A DNA stretch of 44,966 nucleotides, taken from contig JAUXWY010000494.1 in the NCBI GenBank assembly GCA_030681235.1, positions 1 to 44,966 of the forward strand. Direction: 5' to 3'. Source of the stretch: Pirellulaceae bacterium (GTDB lineage Bacteria; Planctomycetota; Planctomycetia; Pirellulales; Pirellulaceae). Below are positions 7,838 to 16,217 of this stretch, piece by piece (within the stretch, counting starts at the first letter, position 1; each line of letters begins with the position of its first letter). A program made the position numbers and the translations under genes. The notes beneath the pieces were generated by a model. That model worked only from the letters and a program-made list of their open reading frames with translations, was not told where the DNA came from and did no database searches.

Positions 7838-10081
7838 TTAAAGCTTGAAATTGAATGTGTGAGCCAAATAACGAATCAAGCGATTTCCCACCGTTCGATA
7901 GCCTACGTGAATTCGGGCGATTCCAGTCAAATCCTTGGCCATCAGATTGTCCGGATTTTCCAAGGGAGCCACGACGAGGTATTGGGCGGAAGCCGCTTTG
8001 AACCGACCGCCTTCAGTCGCGGTCGTTTCGATCGGACCGCCCTTCAACGAGGCCAATTGCGCTGGAATCACTCGCAGCGGATCGACCGACACTTCGTCGA
8101 TTTTCGTTCGAAACACTTGATTGGGAAATTGGGCTAGCCATACTTTGACGCCTTGTCCCACCCGAGTGAACTCGACTTCTTCCTGGTCGACCAAAATCAT
8201 CGCCTGCCATTTTTGTCGATCGGGAGCGACGTGAGCCACCAACGTTTGCTCGGCCAAGACGGCCTGTCCGTTACCTGGGTCCAGTGGATCGCCCACAAGC
8301 ATGGGCAATCGTTCCGCGCCCGGAGCAGGAGGTTCGATGCGAGCTGCTGGGATGAGCCAACCCGCAACGGGAGCCTTCACTTCGAGCGATTCAATTCGCC
8401 GATTGTAGTCGGCCAGTTGTTGTTGGTTGTTTTGCCGCTGAACTTCCGAACTCTCACGCGCCAGGCTGGCGAGTGGATCGCCGGTAACTTCACGCTGCCG
8501 AAGCTCTTGTTCGCGGTGTACGCTTCGCGTCAATTCGTTGGCGGCAATCAAACGTTGTCGCTCCAAATCGATGTTTGTCAACCGCACGATCGGATCACCG
8601 GCTTGGACAAGTTGATACTTTTGGACCGCCACCTCCTGCAGTTGTCCGGGGGTTTCCACATAGATGTTGACCATGTTGGCCGGCTGAACGAACAGCGGCA
8701 TGTCCACGTAATGCGGAATTGGAATCAGCATCACTCCAACGAGCCCAGTCATCAATCCGCCCAAAGTCATCGTCACGCGCCAAGGTTTCACGGTCTCGAC
8801 CTTTCCGGGAGTCTTAAAGAAACGCATCATCTGGATTGCTGGGAATACCACCAATCCTACCAACGAAAACGCCGCCAACAATTGGCTCAGGATTTTTAAA
8901 CCATATGGTTCCAACAGGTTGTACAAGAACCAGAACACAGTGAACGTCAACACCCAACGGTAAACTCCCGCCGCCACACTGTACAAGACAAACCAAGCGA
9001 CATGACGCTGTGGCAAGAACGGGTCGCGTGGCACAGGAAGTCCAAGACACCATTTGTTGACGACCACTTGCAGTAGTTTGCTAGACTTTTGACGCAGGTT
9101 GGGGATTTCCAACCAATCGGCCAAGATGTAGTAGCCATCAAAGCGGAGCAACGGATTGAGATTGAACAGCAGCGTGCTAACGCCGCAAACAAAGATTAGA
9201 TTTAAAGCCATCGAGTTGATAAAGCCGGGCTGTGAAGAACTCCACACCAGCATCGCAACGGCCGCCAGAGCCAATTCGACGTACATTCCGGCTGCGGAAA
9301 TGAAGATCCGCTTCCATTTGGATGGAATCATCCACGCATCCGAGACGTTGCAATACAAACACGGTGAGAGCACCAAGAGCATCACGCCCATCTCGTGACA
9401 TTGGCCACCAAACCGGCGACAGGCCAAGCCATGTCCCAACTCGTGAAGCACTTTGGTGATCGCGAGAGTCACCGCCAATGGAACCCAATTCTGAACCGCA
9501 AAGAACTGCTCAAAACTCGGGAGTCGCTGTTGCAGGTGCTCGAACTGAACCAGCCCGATGATCGCCGCAACACAACTCAACAACAACACCGCGAACATCG
9601 CGGTGGGCGAGAAGAACCAATCCGTCCACGGAGCCAAGCGACTCAAGATTCGTCCCGGATCAAAGCCGGGGAAACGATAGGACAACAGATTGACCAGTTG
9701 CCCCCAACGCTCCTGCTGTTCCTGTTTCTGTCGCCGCTGCCAAAGCTGGCGACCTTGCTCGGGACTATCCGCAATGACCAACCCACTGCGAAACAGCAGG
9801 CCCAAGAATTGCTGTAGTTCGCCAGACAAAATCTTCTGAGGGGCAAAGCGACGCTGGAACTCTTGCTGGAGTCCTTCAATCGTGGCCTCGCCGGTTAAAG
9901 ACTGCAGGAGCCAGTACTCTTCTTCTTGAAACCGAAAGTACTGGAGCGTCAGCGGATCTTTGACCAGCCAATAGTCGCCACCCTGGTAGCGATGCCGCGC
10001 GCAGATCAGATCTCGCCGCACACGGACGCGCAACGGCCGTTGGGCGGCGGAAGCATCGTCGGGAAATGTGGCGCGAGGCAT
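7838..10081 (-). CDS. PqqD-like / M50 metalloprotease / HlyD fusion
   Basis: Three parts are visible in this 747-residue membrane protein. Residues about 20-105 resemble a PqqD-like winged helix that in other systems binds peptide substrates. Residues about 155-440 are an M50 (site-2-like) intramembrane metalloprotease with zinc-binding HELGH (213-217), partner motif NLNPLLRFDGYY (Asp315) and several membrane helices. Residues about 455-747 form a HlyD-type periplasmic adaptor with two lipoyl-like halves separated by a coiled coil. The fusion suggests a protein that captures, possibly cleaves, and helps export a peptide across the envelope. The next gene (DUF481-type outer-membrane protein) lies immediately upstream in the same operon. 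No ABC or RND transporter is adjacent, so the exported substrate is unknown. Confidence 0.85.
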   Translation of the reverse strand: MPRATFPDDASAAQRPLRVRVRRDLICARHRYQGGDYWLVKDPLTLQYFRFQEEEYWLLQSLTGEATIEGLQQEFQRRFAPQKILSGELQQFLGLLFRSGLVIADSPEQGRQLWQRRQKQEQQERWGQLVNLLSYRFPGFDPGRILSRLAPWTDWFFSPTAMFAVLLLSCVAAIIGLVQFEHLQQRLPSFEQFFAVQNWVPLAVTLAITKVLHELGHGLACRRFGGQCHEMGVMLLVLSPCLYCNVSDAWMIPSKWKRIFISAAGMYVELALAAVAMLVWSSSQPGFINSMALNLIFVCGVSTLLFNLNPLLRFDGYYILADWLEIPNLRQKSSKLLQVVVNKWCLGLPVPRDPFLPQRHVAWFVLYSVAAGVYRWVLTFTVFWFLYNLLEPYGLKILSQLLAAFSLVGLVVFPAIQMMRFFKTPGKVETVKPWRVTMTLGGLMTGLVGVMLIPIPHYVDMPLFVQPANMVNIYVETPGQLQEVAVQKYQLVQAGDPIVRLTNIDLERQRLIAANELTRSVHREQELRQREVTGDPLASLARESSEVQRQNNQQQLADYNRRIESLEVKAPVAGWLIPAARIEPPAPGAERLPMLVGDPLDPGNGQAVLAEQTLVAHVAPDRQKWQAMILVDQEEVEFTRVGQGVKVWLAQFPNQVFRTKIDEVSVDPLRVIPAQLASLKGGPIETTATEGGRFKAASAQYLVVAPLENPDNLMAKDLTGIARIHVGYRTVGNRLIRYLAHTFNFKL

Positions 10082-10082
10082 C

Positions 10083-10895
10083 TTATTTCGTGTTCCACAT
10101 CAACAGCACGGAATAGTTCAAGTCGTTTGCTTTTTGTCCTTGGGGCGTGCTGTCGTGACGATTGATCACGCCGACTTTCAGACTGGTTCGCGTCGCTTCG
10201 TCAATCAGTAGTTGCCAACCAGCGTCGGTGATCATGCGGAAGTCGCTAAAGTCGGTCCAATTGGGATACAGATCGTTGGTGACGTACAAGCCTTGGTGGT
10301 TCGTCAGTTTGTGTTTGAAATCGAGGCCCAATGCCAATTCAGGTTTCCATTCGTCGCTAGGCCCACCAAACTCGCGCGAGGTGCCCAAACCGGTTCGGGT
10401 TTTCAACGTGGTGGTTTCATTGTCGATAAAGCGATATCCAAGACCGGAGGCTGTGGTCAAGCGAAAATCGAATGCTTGAAACCGGTCGTATTCCAGCGTG
10501 CCTTCGGTGAAAATCGACCAGCGAGAATCACCGAGCAAATACTCGTTGCGAAGGCGAAATAACGCAAAGTCGCGAATCACGACGCTGTCGTTGGACGCTT
10601 GAGCATAGTTCAAATCCAGGTTCGTGATGCGACTGTTCAAGGTCCGTGTCATTTTGAGCGCGGTCGACATGTTGAAGTTCGTCGCATTACCACTGGCTCC
10701 GTTGAGTCCCAATTCGTAGCTAGCACCCCAGCCCGAGTTCCAGGGGCTGGACCACATTTCCACTTCGCTTTCGTACAATTCGCTCACCAGCGGAATGGCG
10801 GGAAAGATGGTCTCGGTTCGAGCCTGAACGGTCGCGGAAAGACTGACCGTGATCATGTGGCAAACGACAGCCAACCACACCAAATTCGTTTTCAT
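10083..10895 (-). CDS. DUF481/YdiY-like outer-membrane protein
   Basis: The 270-residue product has an N-terminal signal peptide (roughly 1-25, ending near QA-R) followed by alternating amphipathic strands typical of a small beta-barrel: WGASYELGLNGASGN, DFALFRLRNEYLLGD, LGYRFIDN and a C-terminal strand ending in a hydrophobic/aromatic residue. This matches the DUF481 (YdiY) family, a poorly understood group of putative salt-induced outer-membrane proteins. Its stop is separated by one base from the start of the M50/HlyD fusion, so the two are almost certainly translationally coupled and may form an inner-to-outer-membrane unit. The assignment to DUF481 is from strand patterns and typical motifs; the coupling to export is inference. 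Confidence 0.75.
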   Translation of the reverse strand: MKTNLVWLAVVCHMITVSLSATVQARTETIFPAIPLVSELYESEVEMWSSPWNSGWGASYELGLNGASGNATNFNMSTALKMTRTLNSRITNLDLNYAQASNDSVVIRDFALFRLRNEYLLGDSRWSIFTEGTLEYDRFQAFDFRLTTASGLGYRFIDNETTTLKTRTGLGTSREFGGPSDEWKPELALGLDFKHKLTNHQGLYVTNDLYPNWTDFSDFRMITDAGWQLLIDEATRTSLKVGVINRHDSTPQGQKANDLNYSVLLMWNTK

Positions 10896-10986
10896 GAACG
10901 ATCGACCTTTTTGCCCAAGTGGATCCTGGATTCCCGTCCGAGGAACCGTAGCAAGCCAGCTTCAATATCGCAAGAGAGAAATTGAC

Positions 10987-11015
10987 GTGGACGCATCCGA
11001 CGAGGCCCATATAAT
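10987..11015 (+). promoter_or_regulatory. Possible promoter of the glycosyltransferase gene
   Basis: A perfect TATAAT lies at 11010-11015 with a poor -35 match GTGGAC 17 bases upstream; a better TTGACG at 10982-10987 is 22 bases away, which is too far for a standard promoter. Transcription from here would begin about 10 bases before the chosen start codon, implying a very short leader. Confidence 0.3.
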
Positions 11016-11031
11016 CCTGGCACGCAACAGG

Positions 11032-12129
11032 ATGGCGAGTCCTGTTTCCACGAAGACGGCACATGGACCGGTGTTGTCACCGTTTCTTGCCATCACCGCG
11101 ACTTCACAAGGATGTGCCGCTTTGAAAACACGGACGCCAGACGTTTCGATCGTTGTTCCGATCCACAATGAGTTCGAAAACTTGCCGCAACTTCACGCCG
11201 AAGTTTGTCAGGCGTTAGAGGGTCGAGCGTCTTCTTTTGAATTGATTTTGGTTGATGATGGATCGACCGATGGCTCCATCCAAGTCATCAAGGAATTGGC
11301 CGCCAAGGATGCACGCGTCAAATCGGTCGTGTTGCGGCGAAATTTTGGGCAAACGGCCGCGATGCAAGCCGGTATCGATCACGCCCAGGGCCAAGTTCTG
11401 GTCACCCTGGATGGAGACCTGCAGAATGATCCCGCCGACATTCCGATGATGCTGGAAACCATCGATCAAGGCTACGACCTCGTTCACGGATGGAGAAAGC
11501 AACGGCAAGATCGGTTGCTCAGCCGTCGTTTGCCCTCTCGCATAGCGAATTGGCTCATCTCGCGCGCCACCAAGTTCCCGATCCACGACTTGGGGTGCAC
11601 GCTCAAAGCGATTCGGCGTGAAATTGCCAGCGAACTGAATCTCTATGGTGAAATGCATCGCTTCATCCCCATCTTGGCCCATTTACGTGGCGCCCGCTGC
11701 TGCGAAGTCGTCACTCATCATCGGCCGCGTATTTTCGGGAAAACGAAGTATGGATTGGACCGCACGTTTCGCGTTGTATTGGACTTGCTGACCGTTTGGT
11801 ACATGCAACGGTTTTTGGTGTCGCCGATGAAACTTTTCGGCGGGATTGGGATCGTCACGCTCCTGACCAGCCTGTTGTCCTGTTTCGCCTGTGTGGCCAT
11901 GAAACTGTGGGGGGGATTCGATATCACTGGTAACCCTCTCTTCATGCTGTCCGCCATTAGTGGTCTCGCCAGTGTTCAGTTCTTTAGCCTGGGGCTGTTG
12001 GGCGAAGTCGGTACGCGAACGTACTTTCACGCGGCTTCGCAAACCAGTTACGCCGTCCGCGAAACCATGGGTTGGGAAGTTGATTCCGATACGACCATCA
12101 AGATTCGATCGCGTTCGAGTGCTGCCTAG
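11032..12129 (+). CDS. Family 2 glycosyltransferase (DPM1/ArnC-like) with membrane tail
   Basis: With the ATG at 11032 the protein has 365 residues. It begins its GT-A fold at VSIVVPIHNE (38-47), with DDGSTD (75-80), RRNFGQTAAM and the metal-binding DGDLQNDP (Asp127/Asp129), all typical of dolichol-phosphate-mannose-synthase-like enzymes that charge a polyprenyl phosphate with a sugar. FPIHDLGCTLKAIRRE is the usual second motif. Two hydrophobic segments near 260-325 anchor it in the inner membrane. A longer frame reaches back to 10849 but would overlap the divergent outer-membrane protein gene and adds sequence unlike the family. There is no clear Shine-Dalgarno, so the exact start is uncertain. 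It converges on the PilZ gene with a 19-base gap. Confidence 0.9.
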   Translation: MASPVSTKTAHGPVLSPFLAITATSQGCAALKTRTPDVSIVVPIHNEFENLPQLHAEVCQALEGRASSFELILVDDGSTDGSIQVIKELAAKDARVKSVVLRRNFGQTAAMQAGIDHAQGQVLVTLDGDLQNDPADIPMMLETIDQGYDLVHGWRKQRQDRLLSRRLPSRIANWLISRATKFPIHDLGCTLKAIRREIASELNLYGEMHRFIPILAHLRGARCCEVVTHHRPRIFGKTKYGLDRTFRVVLDLLTVWYMQRFLVSPMKLFGGIGIVTLLTSLLSCFACVAMKLWGGFDITGNPLFMLSAISGLASVQFFSLGLLGEVGTRTYFHAASQTSYAVRETMGWEVDSDTTIKIRSRSSAA

Positions 12130-12148
12130 ACATGGTCAGCGATGAGAG

Positions 12149-12517
12149 TTAATTCAACTTTCGCACGAACTGGCACCCGATCAACCAGCGACCATCTTCG
12201 ACTTGCTTGGAATGGCGCACGGTGGCCAAAAGAAATTTTAGAGGTACGGTGCCAATGGCCACGGTGATGTGGGAGCACGCGGGTTGGTGAGGGCTAAAGT
12301 AGGCGATCCCGTTCGAACTAATGTCGAAGCACTCGCGTTTTTCGAAATCGTTCGAAGTGAGGCGACTGGGATCTTCCCCACATTCGGCCACCAATTGAGT
12401 GGTCTGAAATGCTTTTCGTTCCAACCTGCGCCGTTCAAACGACTCGGCCCGTCCTTGCTCATCAAGCAAGAAATGCAGGTGCTCGAATACAACGGTGTCG
12501 TTACCTTGCAGGCTCAT
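12149..12517 (-). CDS. PilZ domain protein
   Basis: The 122-residue protein is essentially one PilZ domain, the family of cyclic-di-GMP receptors. The arginine motif appears in ERRRLERKAF (about 28-37), the second motif as FDISSNGIAYF (equivalent of D/NxSxxG), and the C-terminal barrel strand as LLATVRHSKQVEDGRWLIGCQF. Together they suggest a functional ligand site. It has no membrane segment or second domain. The gene lies tail-to-tail with the glycosyltransferase gene, and control of polysaccharide synthesis by c-di-GMP is an attractive but unproven link. Confidence 0.85.
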   Translation of the reverse strand: MSLQGNDTVVFEHLHFLLDEQGRAESFERRRLERKAFQTTQLVAECGEDPSRLTSNDFEKRECFDISSNGIAYFSPHQPACSHITVAIGTVPLKFLLATVRHSKQVEDGRWLIGCQFVRKLN

Positions 12518-12672
12518 CTATTTTTCCATTCGTGGAAGGGCCGTCTGCGGCTATCCATGATACAAAGATGGGTCAAACTTGACCGCTCAACGAACGGCGA
12601 TTGGCGGTCGGAATGAGAATGTTAAGAAAACTTGCCGGAAGATTCCGATTGTAGCGAGTGCAACGGCCAACC

Positions 12673-12889
12673 CAGATCGGCGCATCCAAAGGCAATTTAG
12701 CAAGCGCTGGTGTACCGGCTTCAGCCGGCGGGGAGCTGTGAAAACGCTCTTTTTAGCAACCCGCCCGGATCGGCCCGTACAAAGGCAATTTAGCAAGCGC
12801 TGGTGTACCGGCTTCAGCCGGCGGGGAGCTGTGAAAACGCTCTTTTTAGCAACCCGCCGGCTGAAGCCGGTACACCAGCGCTTGCTAAA
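12673..12889. repeat. Long-stem palindromic element with tandem partial duplication
   Basis: A 93-bp unit occurs at 12673-12765 and again at 12766-12858; the 78-bp core (12688-12765 and 12781-12858) is identical. The second unit continues into an inverted arm, giving a perfect 34-bp stem (12789-12822 with 12856-12889, containing CTGGTGTACCGGCTTCAGCC) around a 33-base loop. A related element is at 19511-19650. The gap between the PilZ gene and the lipoprotein gene (12518-12935) holds this element and no recognisable gene. Confidence 0.92.
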
Positions 12890-12935
12890 CCGATACCGCT
12901 CCGGGTTCTCGTATTTTTCTTAAGTGGGGAATTCC

Positions 12936-14288
12936 TTAACGAACGACACATTGTTCGCCGTCGCAAACGACTTGGCCCGGAGCTGGCCCGGAAACAGGAA
13001 ACGACGGCAACGCCGAGCTGCCACTGGTCGGCCGTTGGTTAATATTTTGCATCGAAGTTGGATGGAGCGACGTGCTATTGTGCGAGGTTGTCGGGGCCGA
13101 CGGCAGCGATTGATTGAGACCAGCGGGAGCAACAGGCGCTGCTGATGGCGGCGCGCCGTTCGAACCGGGCCATGCGGGTAGTCCTGGGTAGGCCCCATGT
13201 TGAGTTTGTCGGTAAGTCGGTGCGGCCGTCGGTCCGGGTTGGCCGCTCCCGACCGAACCTGGTAGGAAACCACCACGTGCTGGAGCAGGGTTCGTCGGTG
13301 GGGCCTCCAATGCGGTTCCGTTGGATGCGACTGGACTGGCGGGAGCTGGGTTGGCTGGGGCTAGATTGGGAGGAATTGCCGGTGCCAAGTTTGGCAGTCG
13401 GGCTGAACCCAGCGAGGGTTGAACCGCGGGGGGCAACGACTGACCGTATGTGCTGGCTGGCGCAGGCAATCCCGGTGAGGCATTTGGCAAGGGCAGGGTG
13501 CTTCGCGGCGGACTGAAGCTGCCAGCCGATGGCAGACCCGACATCGACGATGTTGGCGCAGAGGGTGAAGTTGCCATCGGCGACGGAGGCAAACTCGGGA
13601 GCCCAGAAGGTGATGATGGATTGGGGTCTTGTACGCTCGTGTTGTAGCTTGATGTGTTGCCCGCGCTACTGCCCAGTGGATTGCCTAAACTGCCGCCGGG
13701 GATGCCACGGATTTCACGTTGAGACGATGGATTCTGGCCGGATGGCAACAACGGTGAGTTGACGACGCTATTGCCTAGTCCACCCAGGGGCGAGCCGACA
13801 TCGGACCGAGGCGTATCGAGGCGGTCGTATCCAACTTGGCCAACGCCACCGGGACTTGGTGGCAGTTGCCCCAACGCGGAAGCGGGCGGATTTGGATTCG
13901 AGCCGGTGGATGGTCGCGTGTCCGGCAAACGCGACGCCGTCGAATTTGAATCGCGTTCTCTGGGATTGCTTGATTCTTGAAAAGAATACGGAGCTCGCGG
14001 CGTGACCTGGCCGGGACCCGATCCACTGGCCGCGGCGTTTCCGGCCAGTTGTGTGTTGTTTCGATTGGAGGCCGGTGTGTTGAATTCACTCGGCTTGAAG
14101 CTCAGCGCGGGCGGATCAATTTCATCTTTCGGTTTTGCCCCAAAGACCAAGCCAGAGCCGCCGAAATTCGGCATCTTTGGAGACCAGGACTCGCCGAGAC
14201 GACAACCGCTGGACAACGCCAAGGTTAGCCCAAATCCCACGGCTAAAACCTGGTACAAACTCAAAACGGGGCGATCGATTCCGTGCAT
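12936..14288 (-). CDS. Pro/Ser/Gly-rich lipoprotein of unknown function
   Basis: Starting at the ATG at 14288 (preceded by AGGAAGG), the 450-residue protein has a hydrophobic N-terminus ending in LALSSGC, a good lipobox for cleavage and lipidation at the Cys. The remainder is low-complexity, dominated by Pro, Ser, Gly, Asn and Ala (short runs such as PNLAPAIPPNLAPANPAPA), and is predicted to be disordered. Only the extreme C-terminus (CDGEQCVVR, with two Cys) is non-repetitive. An open frame extends further upstream to 14381 without support. No enzymatic domain is recognised; an envelope-anchored spacer or surface-layer linker is possible. Confidence 0.75.
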   Translation of the reverse strand: MHGIDRPVLSLYQVLAVGFGLTLALSSGCRLGESWSPKMPNFGGSGLVFGAKPKDEIDPPALSFKPSEFNTPASNRNNTQLAGNAAASGSGPGQVTPRAPYSFQESSNPRERDSNSTASRLPDTRPSTGSNPNPPASALGQLPPSPGGVGQVGYDRLDTPRSDVGSPLGGLGNSVVNSPLLPSGQNPSSQREIRGIPGGSLGNPLGSSAGNTSSYNTSVQDPNPSSPSGLPSLPPSPMATSPSAPTSSMSGLPSAGSFSPPRSTLPLPNASPGLPAPASTYGQSLPPAVQPSLGSARLPNLAPAIPPNLAPANPAPASPVASNGTALEAPPTNPAPARGGFLPGSVGSGQPGPTAAPTYRQTQHGAYPGLPAWPGSNGAPPSAAPVAPAGLNQSLPSAPTTSHNSTSLHPTSMQNINQRPTSGSSALPSFPVSGPAPGQVVCDGEQCVVR

Positions 14289-14394
14289 CGCTATAGGCCT
14301 TCCTGGCTTTGCTTCGCTGTGAAGCGGATGTATCCATCCATCCGTCCGGCGGACCTTAGAAAAGTCCGCCCATTCTGTCAATTGAAGTTCTGGC

Positions 14395-15210
14395 TCACCC
14401 GCTAGTCACCGAATCCATAACCCATCGGTTGACATCGCGAAATACCTGATCGCAGCCGATGTCATCACAAGGGTACTGCCGCATCGTTACCGAAAACCCT
14501 GCGGAGTGCAGCAAAATCAAGTTCTCGCACAAGCGTTGCTCCGAAAAGTCGCGGGAGTTGCGGTAATGAGCTAACAGGATCGGAATCTGGCGTGCCGCCT
14601 TCAATCTCGACAGCCAAGGTCCAGTGTTCGGCAGTTCGCCATTGAGGGAAATCACACCCGCGATCCGCTCCTGACACAAGAATGCCAATCGCATGGCCAT
14701 GCATCCACCGAGCCCGGAGCCCATCAAAAAGATCTTCCGTTGATTGATATTCAATCTGGATTGAGCGTTCTGGATCGTCTGGGCCAACGCATCCAGTGAC
14801 GCATGAACCATCGTGTCATGCTGTTGCCATGCTCGCTGGTGCTTGAGTTGGGAGGGTGAGGTGAATGCGCAGCCTACGTAGTTTTGTAAGCTGATCTGCG
14901 GCATGAGTCGATGTAATTGGCCGGCATCTTGTTGCGCATCATGCAGATAGACCAACAACGGGTATGCATAATTTCGTTCGTAACCTGCCGGAATAAATAG
15001 CCGATGGTTTGGCCGAGCCGCGGACAACTGCGGATCTTGGCCGGTTTCCCATTGGTTTGCCGGTCCTACGTTTATCGAATCTGTGTTTGCCGAATTGGTT
15101 TGGTGGGAAGGTATTTCATTGGTAGCCATTTCCATCATGGCTAACGGTCCAAACTGCAATCGGTTCATACGATAGATTCTCGGTGAATGGATCGTCTTGC
15201 AAAACATCAC
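14395..15210 (-). CDS. Alpha/beta-hydrolase-fold protein, probably catalytically inactive
   Basis: The 271-residue product resembles predicted esterases of the carboxylesterase/PHB-depolymerase type: RLFIPAGYERNYAYPLLVYLHDAQQDA is the first strand and oxyanion region, NINQRKIFLMGSGLGGCMAMRLAF the nucleophile elbow, and IPILLAHYRNSRDFSEQRLCENL the acid-loop region. In the elbow GSGLG (164-168) the usual serine position is Gly166, and the region where the catalytic His normally follows (YPCDDIGCDQVF) has no His. The triad therefore seems lost. The start is uncertain: ATGs at 15210, 15168, 15138 and 15129 are in frame and none has a strong Shine-Dalgarno. The role is unknown. Confidence 0.72.
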   Translation of the reverse strand: MMFCKTIHSPRIYRMNRLQFGPLAMMEMATNEIPSHQTNSANTDSINVGPANQWETGQDPQLSAARPNHRLFIPAGYERNYAYPLLVYLHDAQQDAGQLHRLMPQISLQNYVGCAFTSPSQLKHQRAWQQHDTMVHASLDALAQTIQNAQSRLNINQRKIFLMGSGLGGCMAMRLAFLCQERIAGVISLNGELPNTGPWLSRLKAARQIPILLAHYRNSRDFSEQRLCENLILLHSAGFSVTMRQYPCDDIGCDQVFRDVNRWVMDSVTSG

Positions 15211-15412
15211 ACGACCAACGAGTCGACGAGCGAAGTGTTCTGCTGAAGGGTGTGGTTTTAAGAGACGATGCGAGCTCCGTCAACGTCAGGCACTGGAAGA
15301 AATCAGCCGTTAACGCTAGCGAATCAGCTCCCCTATTGCTTATTGGCGCGCCGATGACTAGTAACTCGGTCGACGCCACGCGAGAACCTTCGAGCAGGGA
15401 GATCTGGGATTG

Positions 15413-15769
15413 ATGTATCACTATTACACGACCGTTTTCTTGTTACTACTCAGCAATGCCTTCATGACTTTTGCCTGGTATGGTCACTTGAAAAACATGT
15501 CCGCGAAACCTTGGATCATTGCAGCACTTGTAAGTTGGGGGATTGCGTTTTTCGAATACATGATCCAGGTGCCTGCCAATCGAATTGGTCATCAAGTGAT
15601 GAACATCGGGCAACTCAAGATTTTGCAGGAAGTATTGGCGTTGGCGGTATTTGCCCCGTTTGCAGTTTGGTATCTCAAAGAGAAGTTGACGCTGGACTAT
15701 CTTTGGGCCGGGCTATGTTTGGTCGGTGCGGCGTATTTTATCTTCCGGAAGGATTTGAGCGGCGGTTGA
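15413..15769 (+). CDS. DUF486 family small membrane protein
   Basis: This 118-residue protein has four hydrophobic segments and the characteristic features of the DUF486 family, a small relative of the drug/metabolite transporter superfamily: an NAFMTFAWYGHLK segment, EYMIQVPANRIGH, the QLKILQE motif and a final helix ending FIFRKD. An AGGGAG Shine-Dalgarno precedes the ATG at 15413 (a TTG directly before it is in frame). The last 57 bases overlap the 3' end of the convergent CbiX-like gene. Substrate and function are unknown for the family. Confidence 0.9.
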   Translation: MYHYYTTVFLLLLSNAFMTFAWYGHLKNMSAKPWIIAALVSWGIAFFEYMIQVPANRIGHQVMNIGQLKILQEVLALAVFAPFAVWYLKEKLTLDYLWAGLCLVGAAYFIFRKDLSGG

Positions 15770-16216
15770 TCGTTGCCAACAGGTCGGGCCGGGTTGGCAA
15801 ACATCGCAGGCATTGCCCTTTGTTTCTGCGGCACCTAAACAATTTGACATCCGGCCGATCAAGACATCCACGACGCCCTGAGCATCGCCAAGCGGGGCCG
15901 TGACAAGGAACGGCAAGTTAGTATGTCGCGCACAAGCCATTTGTGTGAGATGTGGAATATCTTTCCGCCAATGTCTTCCCGGGAGCAAGAAGAAGGGGAC
16001 CACGACAATCCTGTTTGCACCTTGAGCCACACAGCGATCGACGGCCGTGTCGATCGACGGTTCGGCCAATTCCATGTGAGCCGGTTCAACGAGAGCGTGT
16101 TGCAGTGTTGCTTGGAACCGCTTCGCGACCAATAGCAGTGCGTCGTTGCTTTCCGCGACCCGTGAACCATGGTCCACCAAGATCACGCCATCCGTTGCCG
16201 CCAGTCCCAAGTTCAC
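15713..16216 (-). CDS. CbiX/SirB-type sirohydrochlorin chelatase-like protein
   Basis: The 167-residue protein is a single-domain chelatase of the CbiX/SirB type that inserts metal (cobalt or iron) into sirohydrochlorin. The motifs seen are VDHGSR with metal-binding His16, EPAHMELAEPSI, the strand VVVPFFLLPGRHWRKDIP with His82, and the following ACARHTNLPFLVTAPLG. The C-terminal tail has Cys137, Cys140 and Cys146 (CDVC...C), recalling the Fe-S-binding tail of some CbiX proteins. Its start is one base after the ferrochelatase stop, so the two are translationally coupled in a tetrapyrrole operon. The final 57 bases overlap the DUF486 gene on the other strand. Which metal it uses cannot be told. 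Confidence 0.87.
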   Translation of the reverse strand: MNLGLAATDGVILVDHGSRVAESNDALLLVAKRFQATLQHALVEPAHMELAEPSIDTAVDRCVAQGANRIVVVPFFLLPGRHWRKDIPHLTQMACARHTNLPFLVTAPLGDAQGVVDVLIGRMSNCLGAAETKGNACDVCQPGPTCWQRSTAAQILPEDKIRRTDQT

Positions 16217-16217
16217 A

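Noticed and set aside
12579-12923. 114-codon open frame across the palindromic repeats
   Set aside because: It only reads through the duplicated repeat and so gives a repeated peptide; no start signal or family resemblance.
15345-15380. Cluster of restriction-site-like palindromes (GGCGCGCC, ACTAGT, GTCGAC) suggesting vector sequence
   Set aside because: The flanking sequence is continuous with genuine genes on both sides and no cloning-vector feature is present; chance is sufficient.
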